Assembly: GCA_031409815.1 (NCBI GenBank) | Contig: JANNXV010000047.1 | Location: 1 to 14,178, forward strand | Direction: 5' to 3' | Length of the DNA stretch: 14,178 bases | DNA from: JANLUX01 sp031409815 | Lineage (GTDB): Bacteria > Bacteroidota > Bacteroidia > AKYH767-A > OLB10 | Part shown: piece after piece, positions 1 through 8,547 of the stretch | Position numbering within the stretch: position 1 is the first letter of the stretch | How the letters are laid out: every line of letters starts with the position of its first letter | Position numbers and translations under genes: made by a program | Notes under the pieces: model-generated | What the model was told of the DNA's origin: nothing | The model's database searches: none | What the model saw: only the letters and a program-made list of their open reading frames with translations

Positions 1-914
1 ACAACCGACTCCAGCATGTTCTCCAATTCAATTAGTTTTTGATCTTCAAAATCGCGGATGATAAATTTGATGGTAGTTTTTTCAATACTACCTCCTACCG
101 AAACAGGATGTACAAAACCTTGTTTACCCTCTGTAGTTTCGGGTGAGAAGCTATCTTTTGGAAGTGCGTCAATAATTGCTGCAGCTATTTTTATTGCACT
201 CTCCATTTTTCCTTTTGCAAAACCCGGATGCACACTGAATCCATAAATATCCAGTGTAACCATATCGCCCGAAAATGTTTCGTTCTCAAAATGTCCCAAT
301 GTTTCACCATCCATCGTATAGCCAAAATCAGCTCCCAATTTTTTCATGTCAGCTTTATCAACTCCTCGTCCAATTTCTTCATCGGGAGTAAATAATATTT
401 TTATTGCACCATGTTTTATTTTTGGATTAGTAACCAGAAAGTTTGCAGCATCCATTATTTCTGCCAAGCCGGCTTTGTTATCAGCACCGAGCAAAGTAGT
501 GCCATCAGCAGTTATAATATCATTTCCTATCTGATTCAATAATTCAGGATGATCAATTGGTGTGAGAACCTGGGTAACATCGTTAGGTAATTGGATTCTT
601 CCGCCATCGTATTTTTTATGAATTATAGGATTCACGTTTTCGCCTGAACAATCGGGCGAAGTATCCATGTGTGAACAGAAACAAATTACCGGAACTTTTT
701 TAGTGGTGTTTGAAGGAATGGTTGCATACACATATCCAAATTCATCCAAATGAGCATCAGCAATTCCCATTGCCAACAATTCTTCTACTAATACCTTTCC
801 CAAATTCTTTTGCTTTTCTGTTGAAGGACAACTTGGTGATTCAGGATCTGATTGCGTATCAATTTTTACATATCGCAAAAACCGTTCAGTAACAGTGTGA
901 TTTATTTTAAACAT
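1..914 (-). CDS. pepT: Peptidase T (tripeptide aminopeptidase), C-terminus beyond the window
   Basis: Cytosolic M20-family dizinc aminopeptidase that removes the N-terminal residue from tripeptides in the last steps of peptide breakdown. The visible part is 304 codons from an ATG at 914 (MFKINHTVTERFLRYVKIDT); the family is usually about 400-410 residues, so roughly 100 C-terminal residues, including the last metal-binding His, are off the left edge. Seen: FCSHMDTSPD with the metal ligand His82 and Asp84, LLGADNKAG with bridging Asp145, FTPDEEIGRG with the catalytic/ligand pair Glu179-Glu180, and Asp202 in YTMDGE. These match the order and spacing of the PepT active site. The sequence after about residue 215 is the lid/dimerisation domain (SVHPGFAKGKMESA). 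No frameshift is seen. It lies 82 bp downstream of the small membrane protein gene and has its own likely promoter. PepT rather than another M20 member is well supported by the combination of motifs. Confidence 0.95.
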   Translation of the reverse strand, partial: MFKINHTVTERFLRYVKIDTQSDPESPSCPSTEKQKNLGKVLVEELLAMGIADAHLDEFGYVYATIPSNTTKKVPVICFCSHMDTSPDCSGENVNPIIHKKYDGGRIQLPNDVTQVLTPIDHPELLNQIGNDIITADGTTLLGADNKAGLAEIMDAANFLVTNPKIKHGAIKILFTPDEEIGRGVDKADMKKLGADFGYTMDGETLGHFENETFSGDMVTLDIYGFSVHPGFAKGKMESAIKIAAAIIDALPKDSFSPETTEGKQGFVHPVSVGGSIEKTTIKFIIRDFEDQKLIELENMLESV

Positions 915-926
915 TGACTTTAAGTA

Positions 927-951
927 TAAGGCTCAAATATAATCAGCCTTA
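927..951 (-). promoter_or_regulatory. Probable pepT promoter inside an inverted repeat
   Basis: On the minus strand TATATTTG (941-934) matches the Bacteroidota -7 consensus TAnnTTTG exactly and lies 19 bp before the pepT ATG. About 18 bp further upstream is CTG, one base from the usual -33 TTG. The -7 element lies in the 11-bp spacer of a perfect 7-bp inverted repeat, TAAGGCT (927-933) and AGCCTTA (945-951). The repeat could be an operator that occludes the promoter or a weak hairpin at the end of the upstream gene; no T-tract follows on the minus strand, which argues against a terminator. Confidence 0.5.
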
Positions 952-996
952 AGTAAAAACAGTTTTATGATTTTATGGATTAAAAGGTATCCAACA

Positions 997-1536
997 TTAA
1001 ACTTCGGCAAAACTTATTGTTGCATGCGCCATTTGAGCATAAAAAGTATGATCAGGATTTTTTCTACGCGAGTTATTGTATAGATGATCTAACCCCGTCC
1101 AAACCATGAACCATCCGGCAGGTTCCATTATTACTCTAATAGCGTTATGAAAAAATGATCGGTCGGAGAGACTGGAAAAATAAAGAGATATGATCATAAA
1201 AACAAATCCGGACAATGTCATAAAAACACCTTGTTTAAACTCTCTCTTCTTCTCACGATCGAGGAGATTAAATGAATGCCTGAAATGACTGTGCATATTT
1301 TTAACTATCACTGCTTCGGCTTCAATAGTTCTTTGAGAAGAAGGCACTAAAAGTTTCAATTCAATTTTATCACTCGCCATTTCTCTTGCTATTTTACGCA
1401 CTTCATTAATAAAATCATCCGAAAGTGTACGCTCATTATATGCCCTTGAATCAAAATCAGAAAAAATATCGTTGTATGAATCAAGCCAGATACTTAATTC
1501 AGAATTGCTCAATGATACGTTTTGTGTTTTTTTCAT
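997..1536 (-). CDS. Small two-helix membrane protein, function unknown
   Basis: I do not know a function. The 179-residue product has a soluble acidic N-terminal part of about 100 residues with the pattern IFSDFDSR..NERTLSDDF (residues 24-42), which resembles a conserved hypothetical family seen in several bacteria (from memory, not checked). Two hydrophobic segments follow, at about 103-122 (VFMTLSGFVFMIISLYFSSL) and 130-150 (around IRVIMEPAGWFMVWTGLDHLY), with a basic stretch REKKREFKQ just before the first. This predicts a hairpin in the inner membrane with both ends in the cytoplasm. No signal peptide or catalytic motif is visible. The start chosen is ATG at 1536; a TTG two codons upstream (1542) is possible but less likely. 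It begins 57 bp after the stop of protein A with no clear terminator between, so it may be transcribed from A's promoter, though the two proteins have no obvious functional link. Confidence 0.75.
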   Translation of the reverse strand: MKKTQNVSLSNSELSIWLDSYNDIFSDFDSRAYNERTLSDDFINEVRKIAREMASDKIELKLLVPSSQRTIEAEAVIVKNMHSHFRHSFNLLDREKKREFKQGVFMTLSGFVFMIISLYFSSLSDRSFFHNAIRVIMEPAGWFMVWTGLDHLYNNSRRKNPDHTFYAQMAHATISFAEV

Positions 1537-1593
1537 TACCAATGATAAGCAACTAACTAATCAATGCGCATGAGTGACCGCTAAAACTTTGCT

Positions 1594-4500
1594 TTAGTTA
1601 CTACGAACCACTTTAAATACCTTTCTATAAGAACCTGATTTATTTTCTGCAACAATATAATACATGCCTGCATTCAATTTTGCGTCAACAATAAATGAAC
1701 TATTAATGTTAGGATAAACAGCCATTTCACGTCCAGCAACATCATTGATTGTAATAATTAATTCTTCGTCCGTTGCTACTTCTATTTTAAGCACATCGGA
1801 AAAAGGATTTGGACGAGCGCTAACTTTTTTAACTGAGCTATTGGCATCTTCTTCAAGTCGAGGATTAAGAGTTACAATGGTACAACTGCATGATTTGGTG
1901 CAATGTGTTCCTGAATTTGTGACAGAAAAATTATATGTTCCTGCTGATAGGCCATCTATTAAACCGTTGTAACTATTATCTGCGTATCCAAATGACTGAA
2001 CATAAATAGCTCCATCCCCAGCCCCTGGATAACTTTCATTCTGATCAACTTGACATCCAATAATTAGCATGGGTGGGTTGTTTACTATTCCATACGAGAT
2101 TGATTTTTGGCACCCCGCTTCATTTGTAACAGTAACAGTATATACTAACTCTTCATTGTCTCCTCCGCATAAACCTGTTAATGAAGATGTAGTTGCACCC
2201 GTATTCCAGAGGTATGAATAACTCTGAGATAATTCAGATTCTGTCTCCACATAAATGTATCCATTGCAAAATGGTTCACAATGTGTGTTGAATCTTGACC
2301 AATATTGCCAATGTTTTTCTAAAGAAAAAGCAGATCCACCACCTATCGAGGTCTGACAAGAACTTGTACTTCCAAAACTATCAGTTACTGTAACAGTATA
2401 ATTGCCACCTGGAAGTTCAGAAGCAATTTCAGAATTTGATACAATTTCATTATTGTCATTTCTCCACTCATAAGTATAGGGCGATGTGCCACCATTTGCA
2501 GTAACTGCAGCTGAACCATTATAAGCTGAATTACAAAAGGTGTTGTTATTAACTACCGTTGCTGTACAAACAGGTAGATATAAACAATCAGTTAAAAGCA
2601 AACTGCTCTGTGCACTGCTACCACAGTTATTGTTGGCTCTAACCCTAATTGTTGAATTAGCAGTAATATTTCCGAAATCAACTGACACTGATGATGCAGT
2701 TGTAGTCAACATATTGTTTAATGAGGTTATTCCATTTGCAGAAATTTTTGAACCTGTTGGACCTGTCCAGGTATAATCCGTTGCAGAAGTATCAGGCAAT
2801 ATAGAATAAGCAATGCCTGTGCTATTAGCACAAACTGATAAAGGTCCCGATATTATACCCGGCTTTTCAGGTGCTGACCTAATAGTTAAAGAACGAACTA
2901 CGCTTGTTCCGCAGGTATTACTTGCTGTAACAGTAATTGTTTTTTGAAAATTTACGGACTGAAAATTGACAGTAATAGAATTAGTTCCTTGTCCACTTGT
3001 AATATTTGCTAAACCCGGAACAGTCCAGTTATAAGTCATACCTTGTACTTGTTGAACTGAATAAACCACATCTCTGCCTCCACACAAGCCATAATTTAAT
3101 CCGGTTATCGCTGAAGGAATGGCTGGCATATTTTTGTTTATGATATAGTAATATGGATAACTACTTCCGCAAGTATTAACTGCCTCAACTGAGACTATAC
3201 TATTTGTATTGAAACTATTATTAAAAGTTACCTGAATACTGGACGTTCCTTGTCCACTGTTTATAGTTGCACCGGTTGGAACAACCCAGTTATAGCTATT
3301 TGGATAAACAGGATATTGAACAGTGTACGTTTCATTACTTCCCGGGCAAACTTCAGAGGCTCCCAATACGGCATAGGGCTTAACTGGAAGATTTCTCTTC
3401 ACATTGAGCATGCGTGGTGAACCAATACCACAACTATTAACACCTGCAACAGAAATTTCACCACCAGCAATAAAATTATTGTTATACATTACATGAATAC
3501 TGCTAGTGCCTTGTCCGTTTGTGATAACGGCTCCGTTAGGAACTGTCCAATAAAATGAAACTGCTGTGGTCGATGATGTATTGTAAATTCTTACATCACC
3601 CGGGCATACCTTAGCAGATCCACCCAGAGTACTAATGGAATGAGGAACAAATGGAAGTTTTCTTTGTATGTATAAATTGCGCGGTGCACTGGTATTACCA
3701 CAACTGTTAACTTTTACAACCGAAATAACAGCACCATTTGCGGAGATATTATTAATAAATGTTACCTCTATGCTGTTTGTACCCTGACCATTGTTTATTA
3801 CTGCACCAGCAGGAACACTCCAATTAAATGTAACTGCCGTATCCGGTTTAGTTGAGTATGTTCTTGCATCACCGATACAAACACCATTACTGCCTCCCTG
3901 AATACTGATATAATATGGCATGCTTGGTACCTTTCTCAAAACAGTTAAATTAGTTGCTGCGCTGTTACCGCAAGCTTTTATTTTTGTTACTAAAATATCA
4001 CCACTAACAGAGAAATTGCTGGTAAAAGTTACATTGATTGAATGAGTACCCTGCCCATTATTAATAACAACACCTGTAGGAACTACCCAGTTAAAAACAA
4101 CACCTGTATCTGCACCTGTTGTATATATTCGGGTATCACCTGTGCACACTTTAGGTGAACCTCCCCTAACCGTGATTGAAGTAGGATTTGATATATTACA
4201 GTTTTGGTTTAATGCTGTAATTTCCTGCTGTGTCAAAGCACGATTCCATACACCGTAGTCATCCAATTTGCCTGAAAATACTTCGGGTGTAATTGCAGGA
4301 TCCAAGGCTCCAAAAACAAGTTTGCATAAATGACTTGGAGCTGTAATTGCAACAGGATAAGTTTTATCCAAAACTCCGTTTATATAAAGATAAAAATTAA
4401 TGGAGCTTTTAATTAAAACAACATGGTTCCATTGGTTTAAGGTTTGATAACCATTCGATTCTCCGTGGCTATTTGATGCTCCGGGATCACCAATGATATC

Positions 4501-4980
4501 CCAATTTCTAACATCAGGATTGGTACCAGCAAGTACAACATATTTATCATCATAATCATTAGTAAACGGATTATTAGATCCCATTGTACCTATTGCAATT
4601 CCATTATGTTTTACAGTATTGATTAGGGGCTGTGAATAATTAACGTTATTTGAATTATTAGCATTGTTGGAATTCATCCAGCAGGAAATTGTAAACTGCG
4701 GCCAGCCAACATCAAAAAAAGCATTGGCAACATCTATACGACTATTAATTCCATTATAAGAATAAGCCGCATTGGCTGTCCCAAATCTATCTGTGGTAAC
4801 AGCCACATTGGTTGTAGTTCCATTATTTCCATTTCCACTTTCATCATTTGCATTGCCATTAAATCCCCACCAACCTACAAGTCCGTTTGTGGGCACATAA
4901 GCAGGCACCGGTTGTGCCATTGTATTTACAGTAAGCGCTAAAATTGTAATACTGGTTGCGAGTAAACTTTTCCTTTTCAT
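1594..4980 (-). CDS. Protein A: secreted LamG / PKD-like / SprB-repeat protein with T9SS sorting domain
   Basis: A 1128-residue exported protein. Signal peptide at 1-22 (basic MKRK, hydrophobic core, cut at MA|Q). A LamG/concanavalin A-like lectin domain at about 33-262 has the hallmarks GLVGWWGFNGNANDESGNG, FTISCWM, YLYINGVLD and KLDDYGVWNRALTQQEI. Six PKD-like domains of about 90 residues follow (264-798), each with VC.G near the start, NW.VP.GA.I..GQGT.SI in the middle and N.CG near the end. Three SprB-like units (about 802-880, 885-975, 978-1040; for example GGTSPYTYEW...GGNYTVTVTDSFG) precede a T9SS type A sorting domain (about 1050-1128, with PNPFSDVLKI and KLNAGMYYI). SprB repeats and this sorting domain are known from Bacteroidota surface adhesins. 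The likely role is a surface-anchored or released adhesin in which LamG binds a glycan or protein; the ligand is unknown. The last two PKD-like domains are nearly identical to those of protein B although the rest differs. Start ATG at 4980 is set by the signal peptide. Confidence 0.92.
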   Translation of the reverse strand: MKRKSLLATSITILALTVNTMAQPVPAYVPTNGLVGWWGFNGNANDESGNGNNGTTTNVAVTTDRFGTANAAYSYNGINSRIDVANAFFDVGWPQFTISCWMNSNNANNSNNVNYSQPLINTVKHNGIAIGTMGSNNPFTNDYDDKYVVLAGTNPDVRNWDIIGDPGASNSHGESNGYQTLNQWNHVVLIKSSINFYLYINGVLDKTYPVAITAPSHLCKLVFGALDPAITPEVFSGKLDDYGVWNRALTQQEITALNQNCNISNPTSITVRGGSPKVCTGDTRIYTTGADTGVVFNWVVPTGVVINNGQGTHSINVTFTSNFSVSGDILVTKIKACGNSAATNLTVLRKVPSMPYYISIQGGSNGVCIGDARTYSTKPDTAVTFNWSVPAGAVINNGQGTNSIEVTFINNISANGAVISVVKVNSCGNTSAPRNLYIQRKLPFVPHSISTLGGSAKVCPGDVRIYNTSSTTAVSFYWTVPNGAVITNGQGTSSIHVMYNNNFIAGGEISVAGVNSCGIGSPRMLNVKRNLPVKPYAVLGASEVCPGSNETYTVQYPVYPNSYNWVVPTGATINSGQGTSSIQVTFNNSFNTNSIVSVEAVNTCGSSYPYYYIINKNMPAIPSAITGLNYGLCGGRDVVYSVQQVQGMTYNWTVPGLANITSGQGTNSITVNFQSVNFQKTITVTASNTCGTSVVRSLTIRSAPEKPGIISGPLSVCANSTGIAYSILPDTSATDYTWTGPTGSKISANGITSLNNMLTTTASSVSVDFGNITANSTIRVRANNNCGSSAQSSLLLTDCLYLPVCTATVVNNNTFCNSAYNGSAAVTANGGTSPYTYEWRNDNNEIVSNSEIASELPGGNYTVTVTDSFGSTSSCQTSIGGGSAFSLEKHWQYWSRFNTHCEPFCNGYIYVETESELSQSYSYLWNTGATTSSLTGLCGGDNEELVYTVTVTNEAGCQKSISYGIVNNPPMLIIGCQVDQNESYPGAGDGAIYVQSFGYADNSYNGLIDGLSAGTYNFSVTNSGTHCTKSCSCTIVTLNPRLEEDANSSVKKVSARPNPFSDVLKIEVATDEELIITINDVAGREMAVYPNINSSFIVDAKLNAGMYYIVAENKSGSYRKVFKVVRSN
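2591..3090 (-). repeat. 500-bp block in protein A duplicated in protein B (5502-6001)
   Basis: Covers the last two PKD-like domains. It aligns with 5502-6001 without a gap at a constant offset of 2911, at roughly 85-90% identity by eye. 2814-2899 and 5725-5810 are identical over 86 bases. Similarity falls off sharply beyond 3090/6001. Confidence 0.9.
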
Positions 4981-5021
4981 TTTGTTTGATTTTAAAGAAT
5001 GAAATTGCTTTTTATCAGTTG

Positions 5022-5088
5022 TAAAAGTAATAGCTGGATGTTTTAAAATCTATGATATGCATCATTGCTGTCTATGACTTTAGTTAGT
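5022..5088 (-). promoter_or_regulatory. Promoter of protein A with tandem CRP/FNR-like dyads
   Basis: Minus-strand -7-like element TACTTTTA (5029-5022; consensus TAnnTTTG, last base differs), 41 bp before the ATG. Inner dyad 5051-5066, TATGATATGCATCATT read on plus, matches TGTGA-N6-TCACA at 7 of 10 defined positions. Outer dyad 5073-5088, TATGACTTTAGTTAGT, is weaker. Alone these would be unconvincing; they are called because dyad-to-dyad (22 bp) and dyad-to-promoter (33 bp) spacings equal those upstream of B, and agree with C to within 1 bp, where the inner dyad is perfect. The remaining bases of the 235-bp gap up to the B terminator show nothing I can assign. Confidence 0.5.
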
Positions 5089-5167
5089 ATAGTAATGCTA
5101 AGCAGATTGACTTTTAGCTTTAGTATTAGGATAATTATACAGATAGATTTTTCAATTTACAAAACAA

Positions 5168-5201
5168 AAATCCTTACTGCTAAATTCCGCAGTAAGGATT
5201 T
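5168..5201 (-). terminator. Rho-independent terminator of protein B
   Basis: Perfect 13-bp stem: AAATCCTTACTGC (5168-5180) and GCAGTAAGGATTT (5189-5201) around an 8-base loop, 14 bp beyond the B stop codon. In the minus-strand transcript it is followed by TTGTTTTG and preceded by a run of T, so it terminates B. The core CCTTACTGC/GCAGTAAGG is shared with the terminator of C. Confidence 0.9.
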
Positions 5202-5215
5202 CAAAAAAAAACCTA

Positions 5216-8200
5216 TTATTCTTTAGTAATTTTTATCACCTGTTTTCCTTGTGCTGATTGCAGAGTTAAGAAATACAAACCATCATTCAAGGGTTGTAAA
5301 TTCATTTGATGCTCTATATAACCGGCATTAAGCGTGAGGTTTTCATTCATCACTACTTTACCCAAAACATCGTTTACGGTTATTGCAATTTTTGTTTCTG
5401 ATTCAGGATTTAATACCAATGTAATTAAACCATTTGTTGGATTGGGATAAACGCTTGCATTAAATCCTATAATGGTTTCTTCCATTCTGGGTGAACAAGG
5501 CGTTAAAAGCAAATTGCTATGCGCACCACTTCCACATGTATTGTTAGCCCTTACCCTAACCGAAGATGTGGAAGTTATATTTCCAAAATCAACTGACACG
5601 GAGTATGCTGTTGTTGTCAACACATTATTTGTGGATGTAATTCCATTGGCTGAGATTAACGAACCGGTTGGGCCGGTCCAGGTATAATCCGTTGCGGAAG
5701 TATCAGGTAATATGGAATATGTATTGCCTGTGCTATTAGCACAAACTGATAAAGGTCCCGATATTATACCCGGCTTTTCAGGTGCTGACCTAATAGTTAA
5801 AGAACGAACTGCACTTGTTCCACAACCATTAGTTGCTGTAACAGTAATTATTTTTTGAAAATTTACAGACTGAAAATTGACAGTAATGGAATTGGTGCCT
5901 TGTCCACTTGTGATATTTGCTAAACCCGGAACAGTCCAGTTATAAATCATACCTTGTACTTGTTGAACTGAATAAACCACATCTCTACCACCACATAAAC
6001 CGAAAGCAGGGCCAGAAATGTTCGAGGGAATAACTGGAGGATCATTAAGGAAAATATAAAAGCCTTTATAAAAACCACTATTGCAATTATTGATTTTTCT
6101 GACACCTATCCAACCATCAGAACCTTGGTCAAAGTTTACTAAATTAGCATGATAAGTCACACTAATGCTATTAGTGCCCTGGCCACTATTAATAACCATA
6201 AGGTTGTTTGAAACCCACCATTCGAACACCACGCTCGGATCAGGATCGACAGAGTAAATTTTGGTTTCTCCTTGGCAAACTCTATTGTCACCTGAAAAAT
6301 GGCTGGGAGTGCCGGGTCTGGCTAAATTCCTATAAACTTTTATATTTCTTGCTCCACTGGTGCCACATTTGCTAATTCTAACAACTGAAACTATACCATT
6401 GGTCGAAAAATTAACATCAAAATCAACATCAATGCTATTCGTTCCTTGTCCATTGGTGATGGTTGCACCTGTAGGTACAGTCCAAAAATAAGTTTTACCA
6501 ACACTAGCTGGAGATTGAATCGTAAAAGTTCTTGATTCGCCAGGGCATATTTTTGATGAACCTCCTGTAATAATAACAGCACCCGGTGTTGGCACGAAAG
6601 TCTTATAAATATTGAGGTTACGCGGTAGACTAATGCCACAACTATTCACTTTATTTAAGGAAATCACTCCACTTGAAAGCATGTTGTTATTAAAATTTAC
6701 TGTTACAGTATTAGTGCCCTGCCCGTTCAATATTATTGCACCAACAGGCACTGTCCAATTGTAAGAAAAGCCAGACTCTAATTTTGTTGCGTAGATATTG
6801 GTATCACCAGGGCATGCTGAAATTCTACCACTAATTGATATAGGCATTTCCGGTATATTTTTATAAACAGTCAAATTTCTTGCAAAGCTACTTCCGCAGT
6901 AGTTGATCGCAATAACAGAAATTAAACCACTATCAGCTAAACTATTATTGTAAGTCACATTGATACTATTGGAGCCCTGTCCACTATTGATAATTGCACC
7001 TGTTGGAACTGTCCAGCTGTAAGAAACACCTGTGGTTTGTGCTGTGGTGTATGTTCTTGTATCGCCCGGGCAAACTTTAGCTGTGCCACCGGTAATAGCA
7101 ATCATAGTTGGAATAGAAAGCGTACAGTTATCACTCAGTTTTGCTATATAAACATCTCCATAACCTGTATTTGTTAAGTTGATAGAATCAAAACTAATAT
7201 TGGGACTACCCATTCCCCCTGTCAAGTACAAACTTTCGTTTGGACCAAGACTAACATCACTTGCAATATCATAACTTGTTCCTCCGGCTTTCTTAGCCCA
7301 AATTATATTTCCTGAATTATCGTACTTAACAAGAAAGACATTGACAATACCGGAATTAATTAACTGATAACTGTCAAAATTTATATTATCTTGAAAATGT
7401 CCTGCAACAAACGAATTACCACTTGCGTCTGTACTGATGGATATACCATAAGTAGCCGCTCCAACACCAGCTTTGGCCCAAATCTCATTACCTGATGCGT
7501 CATATTTCACAATAAAAAATACACTTGCCAAAGTAATGTTACCGAATGTTATCGAAGTCCCAACCACATAACCGGTAAGATAAAGATTTCCATTAGCATC
7601 AGTGCTAATACCTTTGCTGTAAGCATATCCATCTCCATCTGCATTTCGCGCCCATAGGACAGTGCCGGATGCATTGTATTTTACAACAAAAATATCGGCA
7701 ACGTTATTCGTTAAAGTAATGTTGTCAAATGTGATAGTTGGGCTAAGTGTTAGCCCCGTAACAATTATGTTTCCCGAAAGATCTACTGCAATTGCACTAC
7801 TGTAATCATTGTCTATACTTCCACCACCACTTCTTGCCCAAAGTGCGTTGCCTGAGTTGGAGTTATATTTCACAATAAAAAAATCGCTCGCACCTGAGCT
7901 CGTTAAAGTAATACTACCAAAAATGGCATTACCACCAAAACTTCCAGTTACATATAAATTGCCGAATGCATCAGCAACAATTGCACCACCACCAGCTGCT
8001 CCACTACTTTCAGCCCAAATTGCATTACCAGATGAGTCGAATTTAGCAATAAAAAAATTAGATGTAAATGTTGTATTAGTGTTTGTTAAAATGATGTTGC
8101 CCAAAGTAATCGAAGGGCTTAGAAAAGCACCTGTAAGATATATGTTTCCATTTACATCAACAGCAATATCACCTACTTCATCAATAGAATTTCCACCAAA

Positions 8201-8515
8201 ACTTTTAGCCCATATTACATTTCCTGATGAATTATACTTCGCAAGAAAAAAATCAAAGGGCATATCAGAAGGGAAATTATTTCCACCTCCCGCATTTGTT
8301 AAAGTCAAATTACCAAATGTAATTGAATCGCTTGTAAATGAACCTGCTAAATATGAATTCCCGTTTAGATCAACTGCTATCTTAGACCAATCACCTCCGC
8401 CTCCTCCTACATTTTTAGCCCATTGCCAATTAGGTACCTGTGCAAACACCATATTTAAATTAATGATTAAACCCAACACTATCAGTAGGTAGTTTGTTCT
8501 TTTAGAATTTTTCAT
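5216..8515 (-). CDS. Protein B: secreted SBBP beta-propeller / PKD-like protein with T9SS sorting domain
   Basis: A 1099-residue exported protein. Signal peptide 1-25 (MKNSKR, then a hydrophobic core, cut at FA|Q). Residues 27 to about 463 are seven SBBP-type repeats of about 60 residues, each running IWAK..GG......IAVD.NGN.YLTG.F....ITFGN..LTN....DFF..KY.SSGN; seven is the number needed to close one propeller. Six PKD-like domains follow (about 465-1007), each with a paired VC.G and N.CG. The sorting domain (about 1010-1099: ASVYPNPTNG, NDVLGKVV, GLYFLTLQSAQGKQVI) directs T9SS export across the outer membrane. Likely a surface or released protein with the propeller as the head and PKD-like units as the stalk; ligand unknown. 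The fourth PKD-like domain is the most divergent, with the unusual insert NFDQGSDGWIG and NNCNSG in place of N.CG. It is a paralogue of C, and its last two PKD-like domains match those of A. Own promoter and own terminator, so monocistronic. Confidence 0.93.
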   Translation of the reverse strand: MKNSKRTNYLLIVLGLIINLNMVFAQVPNWQWAKNVGGGGGDWSKIAVDLNGNSYLAGSFTSDSITFGNLTLTNAGGGNNFPSDMPFDFFLAKYNSSGNVIWAKSFGGNSIDEVGDIAVDVNGNIYLTGAFLSPSITLGNIILTNTNTTFTSNFFIAKFDSSGNAIWAESSGAAGGGAIVADAFGNLYVTGSFGGNAIFGSITLTSSGASDFFIVKYNSNSGNALWARSGGGSIDNDYSSAIAVDLSGNIIVTGLTLSPTITFDNITLTNNVADIFVVKYNASGTVLWARNADGDGYAYSKGISTDANGNLYLTGYVVGTSITFGNITLASVFFIVKYDASGNEIWAKAGVGAATYGISISTDASGNSFVAGHFQDNINFDSYQLINSGIVNVFLVKYDNSGNIIWAKKAGGTSYDIASDVSLGPNESLYLTGGMGSPNISFDSINLTNTGYGDVYIAKLSDNCTLSIPTMIAITGGTAKVCPGDTRTYTTAQTTGVSYSWTVPTGAIINSGQGSNSINVTYNNSLADSGLISVIAINYCGSSFARNLTVYKNIPEMPISISGRISACPGDTNIYATKLESGFSYNWTVPVGAIILNGQGTNTVTVNFNNNMLSSGVISLNKVNSCGISLPRNLNIYKTFVPTPGAVIITGGSSKICPGESRTFTIQSPASVGKTYFWTVPTGATITNGQGTNSIDVDFDVNFSTNGIVSVVRISKCGTSGARNIKVYRNLARPGTPSHFSGDNRVCQGETKIYSVDPDPSVVFEWWVSNNLMVINSGQGTNSISVTYHANLVNFDQGSDGWIGVRKINNCNSGFYKGFYIFLNDPPVIPSNISGPAFGLCGGRDVVYSVQQVQGMIYNWTVPGLANITSGQGTNSITVNFQSVNFQKIITVTATNGCGTSAVRSLTIRSAPEKPGIISGPLSVCANSTGNTYSILPDTSATDYTWTGPTGSLISANGITSTNNVLTTTAYSVSVDFGNITSTSSVRVRANNTCGSGAHSNLLLTPCSPRMEETIIGFNASVYPNPTNGLITLVLNPESETKIAITVNDVLGKVVMNENLTLNAGYIEHQMNLQPLNDGLYFLTLQSAQGKQVIKITKE
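5502..6001 (-). repeat. 500-bp block in protein B duplicated in protein A (2591-3090)
   Basis: Partner of the block in A, encoding the fifth and sixth PKD-like domains of B. The equivalent part of C is clearly related at protein level but far less similar, so the A/B match is younger than the three-way homology. Confidence 0.9.
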
Positions 8516-8520
8516 TTTTT
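8481..8520 (-). repeat. 40-bp exact repeat at the start of B, also at 11480-11519 in C
   Basis: Covers the first 11-12 codons and the ribosome-binding region of B and is identical to 11480-11519 at the start of C. Flanking promoter and signal-peptide codons are also similar, consistent with tandem duplication of the gene together with its promoter. Confidence 0.9.
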
Positions 8521-8547
8521 TAATTTGTTTTATCCCTTTCTATACGG

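Noticed and set aside
58..892. Three short plus-strand open frames (58-246, 346-534, 710-892)
   Set aside because: All lie antisense to pepT, whose active-site motifs are intact on the minus strand.
1581..1597. Hairpin after the A stop codon as terminator
   Set aside because: Only a 5-bp AT-rich stem, overlapping the stop codon and lacking a T-tract.
6391..6639. 82-codon minus-strand frame within B
   Set aside because: Out-of-frame reading of the PKD-like repeats of B on the same strand; no start signal.
7809..8492. 227-codon open frame on plus inside the propeller region of B
   Set aside because: It is antisense to the SBBP repeats; the periodic sequence of B keeps the opposite strand open. 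The product is Pro/Ala-rich with no domain, no leader and no start signal.
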